The translations under genes were made by a program, and so were the position numbers. The notes beneath the pieces are model-generated. The model ran no database searches. It saw nothing but the letters and a program-made list of their open reading frames with translations, and was not told the DNA's origin. From SVEL01 sp045126215 (GTDB lineage Bacteria > Bacillota > Clostridia > Lachnospirales > Lachnospiraceae), in NCBI GenBank assembly GCA_045126215.1, contig JBGVOD010000043.1, positions 1 to 64,000 of the forward strand: DNA of 64,000 nucleotides, written 5' to 3'. Below, one piece after another: positions 45,543 to 54,406 of the stretch (positions within the stretch are counted from its first letter, which is position 1; each line of letters opens with the position of its first letter).

Positions 45543-45983
45543 TTAGCTGACAAGAGACATAAGATAATATATTAGTCCTAGTAAGCTGCTGCTTAGAAGA
45601 CCATATAAAATAACAGGTCCTGCTATGGTGAATATTTTACAGCCTGTACCAAAAACCTGACCTTCCTTCTTGAATTCAATTGCACATGCCGCTATAGAAT
45701 TGGCAAATCCTGTAATTGGCACAAGAGTACCTGCACCAGCATATTTGGCCATTTTTTTATAAAAAGTCAGACCGGTAAATAAGGCTGCAAGACCAACAAG
45801 TGTCAAAGTTTCATAGTTAATGGCCGTTTCTTTGGATAATCCAATATATTTATAGAAGTCAATTAAAATCTGACCAAGCAAACATATAAGACCACCATAT
45901 ATATATGCGAAAAGCATATTTTTGGGCGTTGAATTAGTTGGCGTTACTGATTTAACATACATATCATAATTATTTTTAATCAT
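45543..45983 (-). CDS. spoVAC: Stage V sporulation protein AC (SpoVAC)
   Basis: 146 residues, four to five transmembrane segments, with AKYAGAGTLVPITGFANSIAAC as the conserved core. SpoVAC is thought to form the mechanosensitive dipicolinate pore. AAAGGAGAAAC precedes the ATG. It follows spoVAB by about 50 bp. Confidence 0.94.
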   Translation of the reverse strand: MIKNNYDMYVKSVTPTNSTPKNMLFAYIYGGLICLLGQILIDFYKYIGLSKETAINYETLTLVGLAALFTGLTFYKKMAKYAGAGTLVPITGFANSIAACAIEFKKEGQVFGTGCKIFTIAGPVILYGLLSSSLLGLIYYLMSLVS

Positions 45984-46033
45984 TGTTTCTCCTTTACATC
46001 TAAGATTTACATTAACAATTATTTGTCATAATA

Positions 46034-46492
46034 TCAGAAAAGATTTCTAAAGAAATAGAATAGTGAACCACTACATTTTCCAAGTGCCAGAAATACATTT
46101 ACATAGCCTATGCCTTTGTGAATGCGAAATCTTCTTGAGAACACTACAGAAACTTTTAGTACTTCTGCTAAAGACATTGCCAGACATCCAACATATATTC
46201 CAAAGAAAATGCCTATGGTTAAAAGACATAGAATTGATATTACAAATATAATAGAATCTGGTAATAAGTCCTTAAAGAATTCATAAGAATTAATTTTATA
46301 AACAATTAGTATATTACATAGACTACCGCCTGCGAGAATACAATTTTCGTATATATGCGCAGCACGTTTTGTATGTGTTTTGTCAGAAAGCCTTGATAAA
46401 ATTCCAAGAGAAGTAAATAGAGCAAATAATGATGCTGCAATTAGAAAACCTGAAGAAATTCCGATTAAAAGTAGTAAAACATCAGTCAACAT
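46034..46492 (-). CDS. spoVAB: Stage V sporulation protein AB (SpoVAB)
   Basis: 152 residues, about four hydrophobic segments (LLLLIGISSGFLIAASLFAL at the N-terminus). The conserved VGCLAMSLAEVLKV and RRFRIHKGIGYV near the end match SpoVAB. It is essential for dipicolinate uptake in Bacillus, though its exact role is unclear. The start overlaps the spoVAA end by 11 bp. Confidence 0.88.
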   Translation of the reverse strand: MLTDVLLLLIGISSGFLIAASLFALFTSLGILSRLSDKTHTKRAAHIYENCILAGGSLCNILIVYKINSYEFFKDLLPDSIIFVISILCLLTIGIFFGIYVGCLAMSLAEVLKVSVVFSRRFRIHKGIGYVNVFLALGKCSGSLFYFFRNLF

Positions 46493-47120
46493 CTATCTTG
46501 CAATCCTTTCTTTCAATACCGGAAATTAATGTATCAGCAATGTCATTTTCATAACGTTGCATTTCAATTTCAATAGGCGTAGGATCTTTTGTAATTTTGT
46601 GGTTGCAGAAATGATTATAAAAAATAAGAATGCCAATGGGTATTCCAATACAGTATCCTAGCTCTAAAGGCGTATGGTTATCGGATACTTTACCTGTAAT
46701 ACTGTAGTAAATATTTGCAAATAGTTTGTCTATTGAAATATCATTATTAAAAGCCATAATTGCAAAAGCTGAACCTAAAAAGATTAGTATACACGTGAAT
46801 ATTATTTTGAAAACATATAATATTTTATTTAGTGTAATATTTCTTGAATCTTTATAGTACGAAATCATTACATCATCGTTACCAAGCATATTTATTTCGA
46901 TATTGTCAATCTCCTTTGTAATTAGTTCTATTATTTTAAGAGAAGTAACAATATAGATACTATTTTTCATTGTATCAATTTCTGGAATTCTAATGTTTTT
47001 AATTAATTCAGCGATATCTTTGTCGGTTGAATAAATTTTTGCAATATCTCCAATAGCTATAATTTCCTTATTCACTTTTATATGATTTGGGAGTTTGATA
47101 TAAACTGATTGATTTGCCAT
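46482..47120 (-). CDS. spoVAA: Stage V sporulation protein AA (SpoVAA)
   Basis: 212 residues. An N-terminal soluble domain (IKLPNHIKVNKEIIAIGDIAKIYS) is followed by two transmembrane segments (about 103-125 and 155-170). It is the first gene of the operon. Upstream sequence on the minus strand (GAATA, then CAAATAC about 15 bases on) could be a sigma-G type promoter, as expected for spoVA, but this is a weak match. AAAGAGGTAATT precedes the ATG. Confidence 0.88.
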   Translation of the reverse strand: MANQSVYIKLPNHIKVNKEIIAIGDIAKIYSTDKDIAELIKNIRIPEIDTMKNSIYIVTSLKIIELITKEIDNIEINMLGNDDVMISYYKDSRNITLNKILYVFKIIFTCILIFLGSAFAIMAFNNDISIDKLFANIYYSITGKVSDNHTPLELGYCIGIPIGILIFYNHFCNHKITKDPTPIEIEMQRYENDIADTLISGIERKDCKIDVD

Positions 47121-47215
47121 AATTACCTCTTTTTTGATGTGTTATAAGAAGTATTTGCAAAATCATAATAAATATTCAGATAAAAAAGAGATAGATAAAG
47201 ATAAAGGTGCCAAGC

Positions 47216-47292
47216 GGTATATTTACAAATTTATCTTAACCTATTGCACAAAGTATATAGTCATTTGTGCAATAGGCATTTGCGAATATACC
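47216..47292. repeat. 77-bp imperfect palindrome between ponA-like and spoVAA genes
   Basis: The inner arms CCTATTGCACAAA and TTTGTGCAATAGG are a perfect 13-bp match. The outer arms GGTATATTTACAAAT and ATTTGCGAATATACC match at 13 of 15. The core word ATTGCACAAAGTATATAGTC is closely similar to a segment in the arms of the 50.8-kb element, so this may be a reduced relative of it. It starts 25 bp after the penicillin-binding protein gene and could also end its transcript. Confidence 0.75.
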
Positions 47293-47316
47293 TCAGACAC
47301 CATTATAGAAGTTTAA

Positions 47317-49869
47317 TTAGTGGACATTACATGAAGAAGAATCGAGTCCTTCTGGAACCTGGAAAGGTGAATCATATGTTGTACCTTCCGTTCCTAAATA
47401 TCTGATACGAAATACTTTTTCAGTTATACTAGATACAGGACAATTTTCACCAGCCAGCATTCCGGAAGAATTGCATATTGCATATTTAACATGACACACA
47501 CATGTATCTTCTGGAACTGTACCATCAGCGAAATATTCTTCACGAGTCATATTTCCTTCAGGATCATGATCACACAGACCTTCAACAGCCAAATTGCCAC
47601 ATTTTGTACAAATAGTTGCTTTTACAATATTTGCTGGAACTTCAGGCTCTATATATGTGTAACCTTTTTCCTGATGTATTCGAGTCATAATTTTACTCCA
47701 GATAACTTTATGGTATTGTGTATTGTGGAGTGTATCGCCAATACCTGTGTTTTCGTCAAATCCACTCCAGATTACGGCAGTAAGATATGGAGTGTAGCCT
47801 GCAAACCAGATGTCATAATCATTTGATGTTGTACCGGTTTTTCCGGCTACATACTGGTCTGGTACATTAGCAAGAGTACCTGTACCAAAAGCTACTACAT
47901 CATGCATTGCATTTGTTATAAGGAAAGCAGTAGTTTCTTTAAGAACTCTGTGTGTATTAGGATTTTTTTCTAAAATCACATGTCCCTTGCTGTCACAAAC
48001 CTTTGTATAGTATGAGAGTTCTGTATATACACCATTATTTGCGATGGTAGCATATGCATTACATAATTCAATATTTGTAACACCATCTGTAAGACCACCT
48101 AATGCTAATGCCTGATTTATATCACTATTCACTGTATTATCAGCATTTACACGGCTTTTTACAAGTGTAGTAAAACCAAAGTCTTCAAGGTATTCAAAGC
48201 CAACAGCTGGTGTAATTGATGTAAGGCATTTTACAGCAATAATGTTCATAGAGTTAGTTATTCCAAGTCTTATTGAACTAAGTCCTCTATAGCTGTCACC
48301 CCACCAGTTAGATATTTGTCTTCCAGAAGATGTGTATGAATAAGGTGCATCATCAAATACTGTTGCAAGAGTATAATTGTATCTGTCAACAGCTGGTGCG
48401 AAGGAAGCAAGTACTTTAAATGTAGAACCCGGCTGTCTAGTTGAAGCAGTCGCTCTGTTAAAAGAACGACTTGTTTTTTTCTCACCACGACCACCTACGA
48501 TGGCCTTGACATAGCCTGTTGATTGGTCAATTACAGAAAAGGAAACCTGAGGCTGGATTGTGAAAATAGTTTTCTCGCCTAATTCTTTATCTGTTTCTTT
48601 TAAGTAAGCAGCCTTATATTCATCAATACATGCCTGGGCTTCTTCAATACTGTTAAAAATAAGCTTAAAGTTTGTTTCACCTAAAAGTTTTCTGTGATAG
48701 TAGATAATATTTATATTCGAAAAGTTTTCTGTTTCACCATTTTCATGTTCAATAGAGTAGTTCCATGAGAATGAGTAAAATACATTTTCTGGATAATTAT
48801 CAGGATTTGATATTTCTTCATCACAAATCTTTTGAATATTTGTATCCTGTGTAGAATATATACTCAATCCACCACTATAAACAGCATTTGCAGCCTGTGT
48901 ATACGAATATGCCTTTTGTTCCTGTAAATCTTCAATAACTTGTGAAATAAGTTCATCAACGAAATATGAATAAGGTGATTCAATTTCATATTCAACATTT
49001 ATATCTTGTATACGATCATATACGTTGTCATTTAATGCCTCATTGTATTCATCCTGAGTGATATGTCCATTTTCAAGCATTTTCTTTAAAACTCTGGCTC
49101 TACGTTCTGAATTTTTGTCAGGATGCGTTATTGGATTATATTTTGAAGGATTCTGAGTGATTGAAGCAATTACAGCACTTTCAGAAATATTCAGCTCTGA
49201 AACACCCTTTCCAAAATATCTGTTTGCTGCAGCCTGAACACCGTAGTTTCCGGCTCCAAGGTTAATTGTGTTTAAGTAGTTTTCAAGAATAATATCTTTG
49301 CTCATACTTTTCTCAAGCTGTATAGCTAAGTATTGCTCCTGTAATTTTCTTTTTATTAACTCACCTAAATTGTCTTCCTGACCACCATTTTCAAAAACGT
49401 TATTTTTTAATAACTGCTGTGTAATTGTACTGGCACCTTGAGTAGCTCCGGAAGATAAAAAAGTAAAGCCAGCTCTAAGCATACCCTTTACATCAACACC
49501 ATTATGTGATTCAAAACGTTCATCTTCAATATCGATGAAAGCATATTTTAAGCAGTCAGGAATATTATCGATAGATACCATCTGTCTGTTTGAACCATCT
49601 GTCACTAATTTTTCTATTTCGTTGCCATCAGTATCATAGATAGTGGTAGAAAACTTAACAGGAGAAATATTGACTGATTCAATATTTGGTGCATTATCAA
49701 TAATACCATTTATGACACCTAATCCGAAAAAGCCAAGTGTTGCACCACCAAGTATTATTATAAAAATAAATATTTTGAATATGGTAACAAAAAGCTTTGT
49801 AGTCATTTTTTTCTTAGTAGATATTAATGACTTGTGTTTTTCAATTACCTTTTTCTTACTAAAGTTCAT
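47317..49869 (-). CDS. Class A penicillin-binding protein (transglycosylase/transpeptidase)
   Basis: 850 residues. An N-terminal anchor (about 27-50, IFKIFIFIIILGGATLGFFG) is followed by the GT51 transglycosylase domain (DIEDERFESHNGVD, GASTITQQLLKN, ENYLNTINLGAGNYGVQAAANRYFGK). The transpeptidase domain has SxxK STFK in TRQPGSTFK, an SxN-type motif, and KTGT in VAGKTGTTSND. The C-terminal ~100 residues carry at least eight cysteines (CTKCGNLAVEGLCDH, CVCHVKYAICN), giving a possible disulfide- or metal-stabilised extracytoplasmic tail. It polymerises and cross-links peptidoglycan. ATG 49869 follows ACGGAGG. It lies upstream of spoVAA on the same strand, separated by a palindrome. Confidence 0.93.
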   Translation of the reverse strand: MNFSKKKVIEKHKSLISTKKKMTTKLFVTIFKIFIFIIILGGATLGFFGLGVINGIIDNAPNIESVNISPVKFSTTIYDTDGNEIEKLVTDGSNRQMVSIDNIPDCLKYAFIDIEDERFESHNGVDVKGMLRAGFTFLSSGATQGASTITQQLLKNNVFENGGQEDNLGELIKRKLQEQYLAIQLEKSMSKDIILENYLNTINLGAGNYGVQAAANRYFGKGVSELNISESAVIASITQNPSKYNPITHPDKNSERRARVLKKMLENGHITQDEYNEALNDNVYDRIQDINVEYEIESPYSYFVDELISQVIEDLQEQKAYSYTQAANAVYSGGLSIYSTQDTNIQKICDEEISNPDNYPENVFYSFSWNYSIEHENGETENFSNINIIYYHRKLLGETNFKLIFNSIEEAQACIDEYKAAYLKETDKELGEKTIFTIQPQVSFSVIDQSTGYVKAIVGGRGEKKTSRSFNRATASTRQPGSTFKVLASFAPAVDRYNYTLATVFDDAPYSYTSSGRQISNWWGDSYRGLSSIRLGITNSMNIIAVKCLTSITPAVGFEYLEDFGFTTLVKSRVNADNTVNSDINQALALGGLTDGVTNIELCNAYATIANNGVYTELSYYTKVCDSKGHVILEKNPNTHRVLKETTAFLITNAMHDVVAFGTGTLANVPDQYVAGKTGTTSNDYDIWFAGYTPYLTAVIWSGFDENTGIGDTLHNTQYHKVIWSKIMTRIHQEKGYTYIEPEVPANIVKATICTKCGNLAVEGLCDHDPEGNMTREEYFADGTVPEDTCVCHVKYAICNSSGMLAGENCPVSSITEKVFRIRYLGTEGTTYDSPFQVPEGLDSSSCNVH

Positions 49870-50059
49870 AAAAACCTCCGTAAATATTGTTATATATCAG
49901 ACTTATGTTTTAAGTCCGTAATTGTATGCAAAATTACATAAGCTTAATTATAACAAATATATTTGTAAATATAAAGAAAAAATTATACTTATTGTTATGA
50001 TAACCTTTTTTTGGTAAAATAAACAGAATAGAAATAATCTTGAAGGTATGGGTAAATAA

Positions 50060-50716
50060 ATGTCAGATAAAATAAAAATAGTATATGAGGGAAGCACAGC
50101 TGAAATAGTTGAAAAAAAGTCAAGATTTATTGCATATGTACAACCTGTAAATACAGAAGAGGAAGCCTCTTTATTTATCGAGAGTATAAAAAAACAGAAT
50201 TGGGATGCAAAGCATAATTGTTCAGCAGTTGTTATCGGTGAACATAATGAATTTTCAAGATGCAATGATGATGGAGAACCATCATCTACCGCAGGAAAAC
50301 CGATGTTAGAGGTTCTGATAAATGAAGGGGTGCATAATGTTGCTGTGGTTGTTACAAGATATTTTGGTGGAATATTACTTGGAACAGGTGGACTTGTAAG
50401 AGCATATCAGAGAGCAACTAAAGAAGGATTGGCAGCTGCAACTATAATTGAAAAACAAAAGGGATGCGAATATAGTGTGAAAACAGATTACAACGGTATC
50501 GGAAAAATTCAGTATATAGTCGCATCTTTGAATATAAATATAATAGATATAGCATATACTGAAGATGTTTTAATAAATGTAATTGTACCGGAAGATATGG
50601 AAAAAGAATTCATTAAAAAAGTGACAGAAGGTACAAATGGAAGAGCTATATTAAATAAAGAAGATGAGTATTTCTTTGGAATAATAGACGGCCATGTTGA
50701 AAGATTCCGGAATTGA
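50060..50716 (+). CDS. yigZ: YigZ / IMPACT family protein
   Basis: 218 residues. The N-terminal UPF0029 (impact) domain has KKSRFIAYVQPV, the CNDDGEPSSTAGKPML motif and VVVTRYFGGILLGTGGLVRAY. The C-terminal DUF1949-like domain (about 135-205) has an EF-G domain IV fold. The eukaryotic homologue IMPACT regulates Gcn2; the bacterial role is unsettled, with a link to translation inferred from the fold. It is a single gene followed by the inverted-repeat element. Confidence 0.92.
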   Translation: MSDKIKIVYEGSTAEIVEKKSRFIAYVQPVNTEEEASLFIESIKKQNWDAKHNCSAVVIGEHNEFSRCNDDGEPSSTAGKPMLEVLINEGVHNVAVVVTRYFGGILLGTGGLVRAYQRATKEGLAAATIIEKQKGCEYSVKTDYNGIGKIQYIVASLNINIIDIAYTEDVLINVIVPEDMEKEFIKKVTEGTNGRAILNKEDEYFFGIIDGHVERFRN

Positions 50717-50764
50717 CTAGGATTGTTTTAGATATTGTTTTTTTATTTCTAAGAAAGAATTTCT

Positions 50765-51083
50765 ATAAATAAGTTAAGGTATAAAAAGGTACATCTATAA
50801 ACTTATATTGCATATTGCGCAAAGTATATGGGGATTTGTGACTTTTGTAGGATATTAGAGTTTCTTAAGGTTCTTTTGTAAAACAGCGGTTTGGCGGCAC
50901 GGATGCCGACAAAAGGCTGAACTGAGCCATGGATGGCGAATTTCAGCCGGTCGCGTCTTATTTATAAAGAAGAATATCAAGAACATTTAGAAACTCTTAT
51001 ATCCGTAGAACGGAACAAATGACTACATACTTCGTGCAATATGCTAGTTATAATATATTATTTTATACCTTAACCTTATTTAT
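50765..51083. repeat. ~310-bp inverted-repeat element (MITE-like or structured RNA)
   Basis: Terminal inverted repeats GTTAAGGTATAAAA (50773-50786) and TTTTATACCTTAAC (51061-51074) are perfect. Similarity extends inward for about 100 bases on each arm with gaps: GCATATTGC-GCAAAGTATATG on the left matches CATACTTCGTGCAATATGC on the right, and ATTAGAGTTTCTTAAGGTTC matches its right-hand counterpart. The GC-richer centre (50887-50950) holds nested hairpins GGCACGGATGCC, GCCATGGATGGC and GGCTGAA/TTCAGCC. The right terminal repeat reaches the typA stop codon. No protein is encoded; it fills the whole gap between the convergent yigZ and typA genes. Confidence 0.8.
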
Positions 51084-52908
51084 TAATTCTTTCTGCTCTC
51101 TTACGAAGAGTAGGGTCAAGAATTTTCTTTCTTATTCTCAAACTTTTTGGTGTTATTTCAAGCAATTCATTTGTATCTATAAACTCAAGTGACTGTTCAA
51201 GACTTAATATTCTTGGTGGTGAAAGCTTTAAGGCATCATCAGAACCAGAAGCACGAGTATTTGTAAGCTGTTTTCTCTTACATACATTTACTTCAATATC
51301 TTCTGCCTTACCAGTCTGACCAACAACCATACCAGCATAAACTTTTTCACCAGGACCGATAAATAACTGACCACGTTCCTGAGCATTGAATAATCCGTAA
51401 GTTATAGCTTCACCTGATTCAAATGCGATAAGGGAACCTTGTTTTCTGTATTGGATGTCGCCTTTGTATGGACCATATCCATCAAATATTGTATTTAAAA
51501 TACCATTACCCTTTGTATCTGTCATAAATTCACCACGGTATCCAATAAGTCCTCTTGATGGAATAGAGAACTCAAGTCTCTGATATCCACCATTGGCATT
51601 TGACATTCCGCGTAATTCACCTTTTCTGCCACTTAACTTTTCAATAATTGTTCCAGAAAATTCTTCTGGTACATCTACATATGCTATTTCCATTGGTTCG
51701 AGTTTTTTGCCATTTTCATCTGTTTTATATAATACTTCAGCCTTACTTACTGCGAATTCGAAACCTTCACGACGCATATTTTCGATAAGAACTGAAAGAT
51801 GAAGTTCACCACGTCCTGATACTTTGAAACTTTCAGTAGTTTCAGTTTCTTCAACTCTTAAACTTACATCAGTATTTAATTCTCTGAAAAGTCTGTCACG
51901 AAGATGTCTTGATGTAACAAATTTACCTTCCTGACCAGCTAAAGGACTGTCATTAACCATAAAATTCATTGAAATTGTAGGTTCAGAAATCTTCTGGAAA
52001 GGAATTGCTACAGGATTCTCAGGTGAACAAATGGTATCACCGATATGTATATCTTCAATACCTGATATTGCAACAATTGAACCAATAGTTGCTTCCTTAA
52101 CCTCAACTCTGTTAAGACCATCAAATTCATAAAGCTTACTAATCTTTACTTTTCTATTTAAAGAAGGATCATGTGCGTTAACCAAAACAGCATCCTGATT
52201 TACCTTTAACGTACCATTATCAATTTTGCCAACACCGATACGTCCAACGTATTCATTATAATCAATTGTGCTGATTAATACCTGAGTATTTGCGTCAGGA
52301 TCACCAGTTGGAGCAGGGATGTAGTTAACGATTGTTTCAAATAATGGAATCATATTTTCAGGGGTATCGTCAAGTTCCAATACTGCATGTCCAGCCTTTG
52401 CAGAGGCATAAACAAAAGGACAATCAAGCTGTTCTTCTGATGCATCTAATTCTAAAAATAATTCTAAAACTTCATCAATTACTTCAGCAGGTCTTGCTTC
52501 AGGACGATCAATTTTATTGATACATACAATGACAGGAAGTTCAAGCTCAAGAGCTTTTCTTAAGACGAACTTTGTCTGTGGCATTGCACCTTCAAATGCA
52601 TCTACAACGAGAACAACACCATTAACCATTTTGAGTACACGCTCAACTTCACCACCGAAGTCAGCATGACCTGGTGTATCAATGATATTTATTTTTGTAT
52701 CTTTATAATAAACAGCGGTGTTCTTAGAAAGAATAGTGATACCACGCTCTCTTTCAATATCGTTTGAATCCATAACTCTTTCAGCAACTTCCTGATTAGC
52801 TCTGAATACACCACTTTGCTTTAATAACTCGTCTACAAGTGTTGTTTTACCATGATCTACGTGAGCGATGATGGCAATGTTTCTGATGTCTTCTCTACTT
52901 GTTTTCAT
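51076..52908 (-). CDS. typA: Translational GTPase TypA/BipA
   Basis: 610 residues. G1 AHVDHGKTTL, G2 region ERGITILSKN, G3 DTPGHADFGGEVER, G4 NKIDRPEARP. Domains II, III and V follow, then the BipA-specific C-terminal domain (QRGQLFIGPGEKVYAGMVVGQ, NVCKRKQLTNTRASGSDDALKL). It binds the ribosome in an EF-G-like manner and supports 50S assembly and growth in cold or stress. AAAGGA precedes the ATG. The stop codon falls in the terminal repeat of the adjacent inverted-repeat element. Confidence 0.96.
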   Translation of the reverse strand: MKTSREDIRNIAIIAHVDHGKTTLVDELLKQSGVFRANQEVAERVMDSNDIERERGITILSKNTAVYYKDTKINIIDTPGHADFGGEVERVLKMVNGVVLVVDAFEGAMPQTKFVLRKALELELPVIVCINKIDRPEARPAEVIDEVLELFLELDASEEQLDCPFVYASAKAGHAVLELDDTPENMIPLFETIVNYIPAPTGDPDANTQVLISTIDYNEYVGRIGVGKIDNGTLKVNQDAVLVNAHDPSLNRKVKISKLYEFDGLNRVEVKEATIGSIVAISGIEDIHIGDTICSPENPVAIPFQKISEPTISMNFMVNDSPLAGQEGKFVTSRHLRDRLFRELNTDVSLRVEETETTESFKVSGRGELHLSVLIENMRREGFEFAVSKAEVLYKTDENGKKLEPMEIAYVDVPEEFSGTIIEKLSGRKGELRGMSNANGGYQRLEFSIPSRGLIGYRGEFMTDTKGNGILNTIFDGYGPYKGDIQYRKQGSLIAFESGEAITYGLFNAQERGQLFIGPGEKVYAGMVVGQTGKAEDIEVNVCKRKQLTNTRASGSDDALKLSPPRILSLEQSLEFIDTNELLEITPKSLRIRKKILDPTLRKRAERINK

Positions 52909-53127
52909 AAGATGAATCCTTTCTTAATTCTATGGGATTTTGCTACCCTAATCTTAATGTAAAAACGCAACGCAATAAAGTTTATCATAAATTGTATAAA
53001 AATCAAGAAATTTTTAAGATATAAAAATAATAAAAAATCAAAAAAAACTTGATTTTTACATATTTTAGTGATAATGTAAGAATCGTTGATATATTTGTGT
53101 TTTAAATTTTACAAGGAGATGTTGAAA

Positions 53128-53490
53128 ATGGCAAAAGAAATCGATAAGGCAGTTGTAACAGAAGTTAAGGAAGCAAAAGCAGCTACAGCAACAAAGACAG
53201 CTACTACAACAAAGACAGCAGCTAAGAAGGCTCCTGCAAAGAAAACTACAACAGCAAAGAAAACTACAACAACAAAAGCAGCTAAAGAAGAAACTGTAAG
53301 TCAGGTATTTATACAGCTTGGTTTCACAGAAATCGTTGTTAATGACGTTGTAGAAAAAGCATTAAATGCATATAAACAAGAAGGAAATAAGACAAAGGCT
53401 AAAGATATCAAAGTATACATTAAGCCTGAAGAAAATGCTGCATATTATGTAGTAAATGAAAAGAATGCTGGTAGAGTAGATATTTTCTAA
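53128..53490 (+). CDS. DUF6465-type small protein with histone-like Ala/Lys/Thr tail
   Basis: 120 residues from ATG 53128, nine bases after AAGGAG; an upstream extension to 53086 is rejected. Residues 10-60 are an Ala/Lys/Thr tail (TKTAAKKAPAKKTTTAKK) like that of histone H1-type or HU-tailed bacterial proteins. Residues 62-120 form a folded domain (VSQVFIQLGFTEIVVNDVVEK, KVYIKPEENAAYYVVNEK), which I recall as DUF6465. The tail could bind DNA or RNA; the folded part has no known role. It is monocistronic with a terminator. Confidence 0.8.
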   Translation: MAKEIDKAVVTEVKEAKAATATKTATTTKTAAKKAPAKKTTTAKKTTTTKAAKEETVSQVFIQLGFTEIVVNDVVEKALNAYKQEGNKTKAKDIKVYIKPEENAAYYVVNEKNAGRVDIF

Positions 53491-53522
53491 TCTTACCATA
53501 TTATTTTTGATGTAACGAATCA

Positions 53523-53558
53523 GGGATTATATATTTACATATATAGTCCTTTTTTTTC
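53523..53558 (+). terminator. Rho-independent terminator
   Basis: AGGGATTATATAT pairs imperfectly with ATATATAGTCCT, followed by eight to nine T. Confidence 0.75.
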
Positions 53559-53610
53559 ATTATAAAAGTATTAGAAAACTGAGGCGTTTACAAAGTATTA
53601 GGAGAAAAAA

Positions 53611-54174
53611 ATGTTTGAATATTTTGGCTTTTTATCACATGTTGATGAAGAAATAGAAATTTTAAAAAAAATTGCAGAGATGCGAAATGATATTTTAAAT
53701 GCAATAATGATAGGAATAACTTCACTTGGAAATGCTGGTATATTTTGGATAATATTGGCTTTGGTTTTGGTATGTATAAAGAAAACACGTAAGGTAGGTT
53801 TTGCAATGGCCATATCGCTTATATTATCTTTAATATTTACAAATGTTCTGATTAAAAATATTGTTGATAGACCAAGACCATTTGAATATGATGAAACATT
53901 AAAACTATTGATTTCAAGACCGATAGATTCTTCGTTTCCATCAGGTCATTCATCGGCATCGGTTGCAGCAGCAGTTGCAATATTTGTAAATAACAAAAAA
54001 TATGGAATACCTGCGATTATACTTGCATTGCTGATTGCATTTTCAAGATTATATCTCTCTGTGCATTTTCCAACAGATGTGTTAGCAGGAGTTATTCTTG
54101 GAATTATTTATGGTGTTACTGCAGGAGTAATTACAAAATTTATATGTAAGAAATATAATCCGGAATGGCTCTAA
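53611..54174 (+). CDS. PAP2-family membrane phosphatase
   Basis: 187 residues, about five transmembrane helices. The three phosphatase motifs are present: KNIVDRPRPF (C1), FPSGHSSAS (C2) and SRLYLSVHFPTDVLAG (C3), with the catalytic histidines. Family members dephosphorylate lipid pyrophosphates such as undecaprenyl pyrophosphate or phosphatidylglycerol phosphate at the outer face of the membrane. The substrate is not determined. AGGAG precedes ATG 53611. Confidence 0.9.
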   Translation: MFEYFGFLSHVDEEIEILKKIAEMRNDILNAIMIGITSLGNAGIFWIILALVLVCIKKTRKVGFAMAISLILSLIFTNVLIKNIVDRPRPFEYDETLKLLISRPIDSSFPSGHSSASVAAAVAIFVNNKKYGIPAIILALLIAFSRLYLSVHFPTDVLAGVILGIIYGVTAGVITKFICKKYNPEWL

Positions 54175-54249
54175 AAATTTTTTACATTAATTGATTAAAG
54201 TTGTAAAATTTTTCTTGAAAATATTTTACAATTGATATAGAATTATTTT

Positions 54250-54367
54250 CAGACAAAGGCGTCGATAGGGTTGGAGATTAATCCAATTCTTATTTTGGTA
54301 TAAAAATATAGTGTATGTATATCTGCATAGAGGGCCGCAGAGAAGCTATATTGCTATATGATGTCTG
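54250..54367 (+). promoter_or_regulatory. Possible structured 5' leader of gdhA
   Basis: CAGACA (54250-54255) can pair with TGTCTG (54362-54367), enclosing hairpins TTGGA/TCCAA and TCTGC/GCAGA. The leader ends about 40 bases before the gdhA start. It does not fit the glutamine (glnA), T-box, ykkC or other riboswitch motifs that I can recall. Structure is inferred from pairing by eye only. Confidence 0.3.
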
Positions 54368-54406
54368 GTCAGAGAAAATATTATATGTATAATGGAGGAA
54401 AAGTAA

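Noticed and set aside
47134..47316. 60-residue plus-strand frame upstream of spoVAA
   Set aside because: It lies across the palindrome, has no ribosome binding site, and its composition is that of AT-rich spacer.
50717..51075. Small protein gene in the yigZ-typA gap
   Set aside because: No frame has both a start with ribosome binding site and protein-like sequence; the inverted-repeat structure accounts for the region.
54250..54367. Glutamine (glnA) riboswitch or T-box upstream of gdhA
   Set aside because: The conserved words of these classes are absent; only general pairing potential remains, so it is reported as an unclassified leader.
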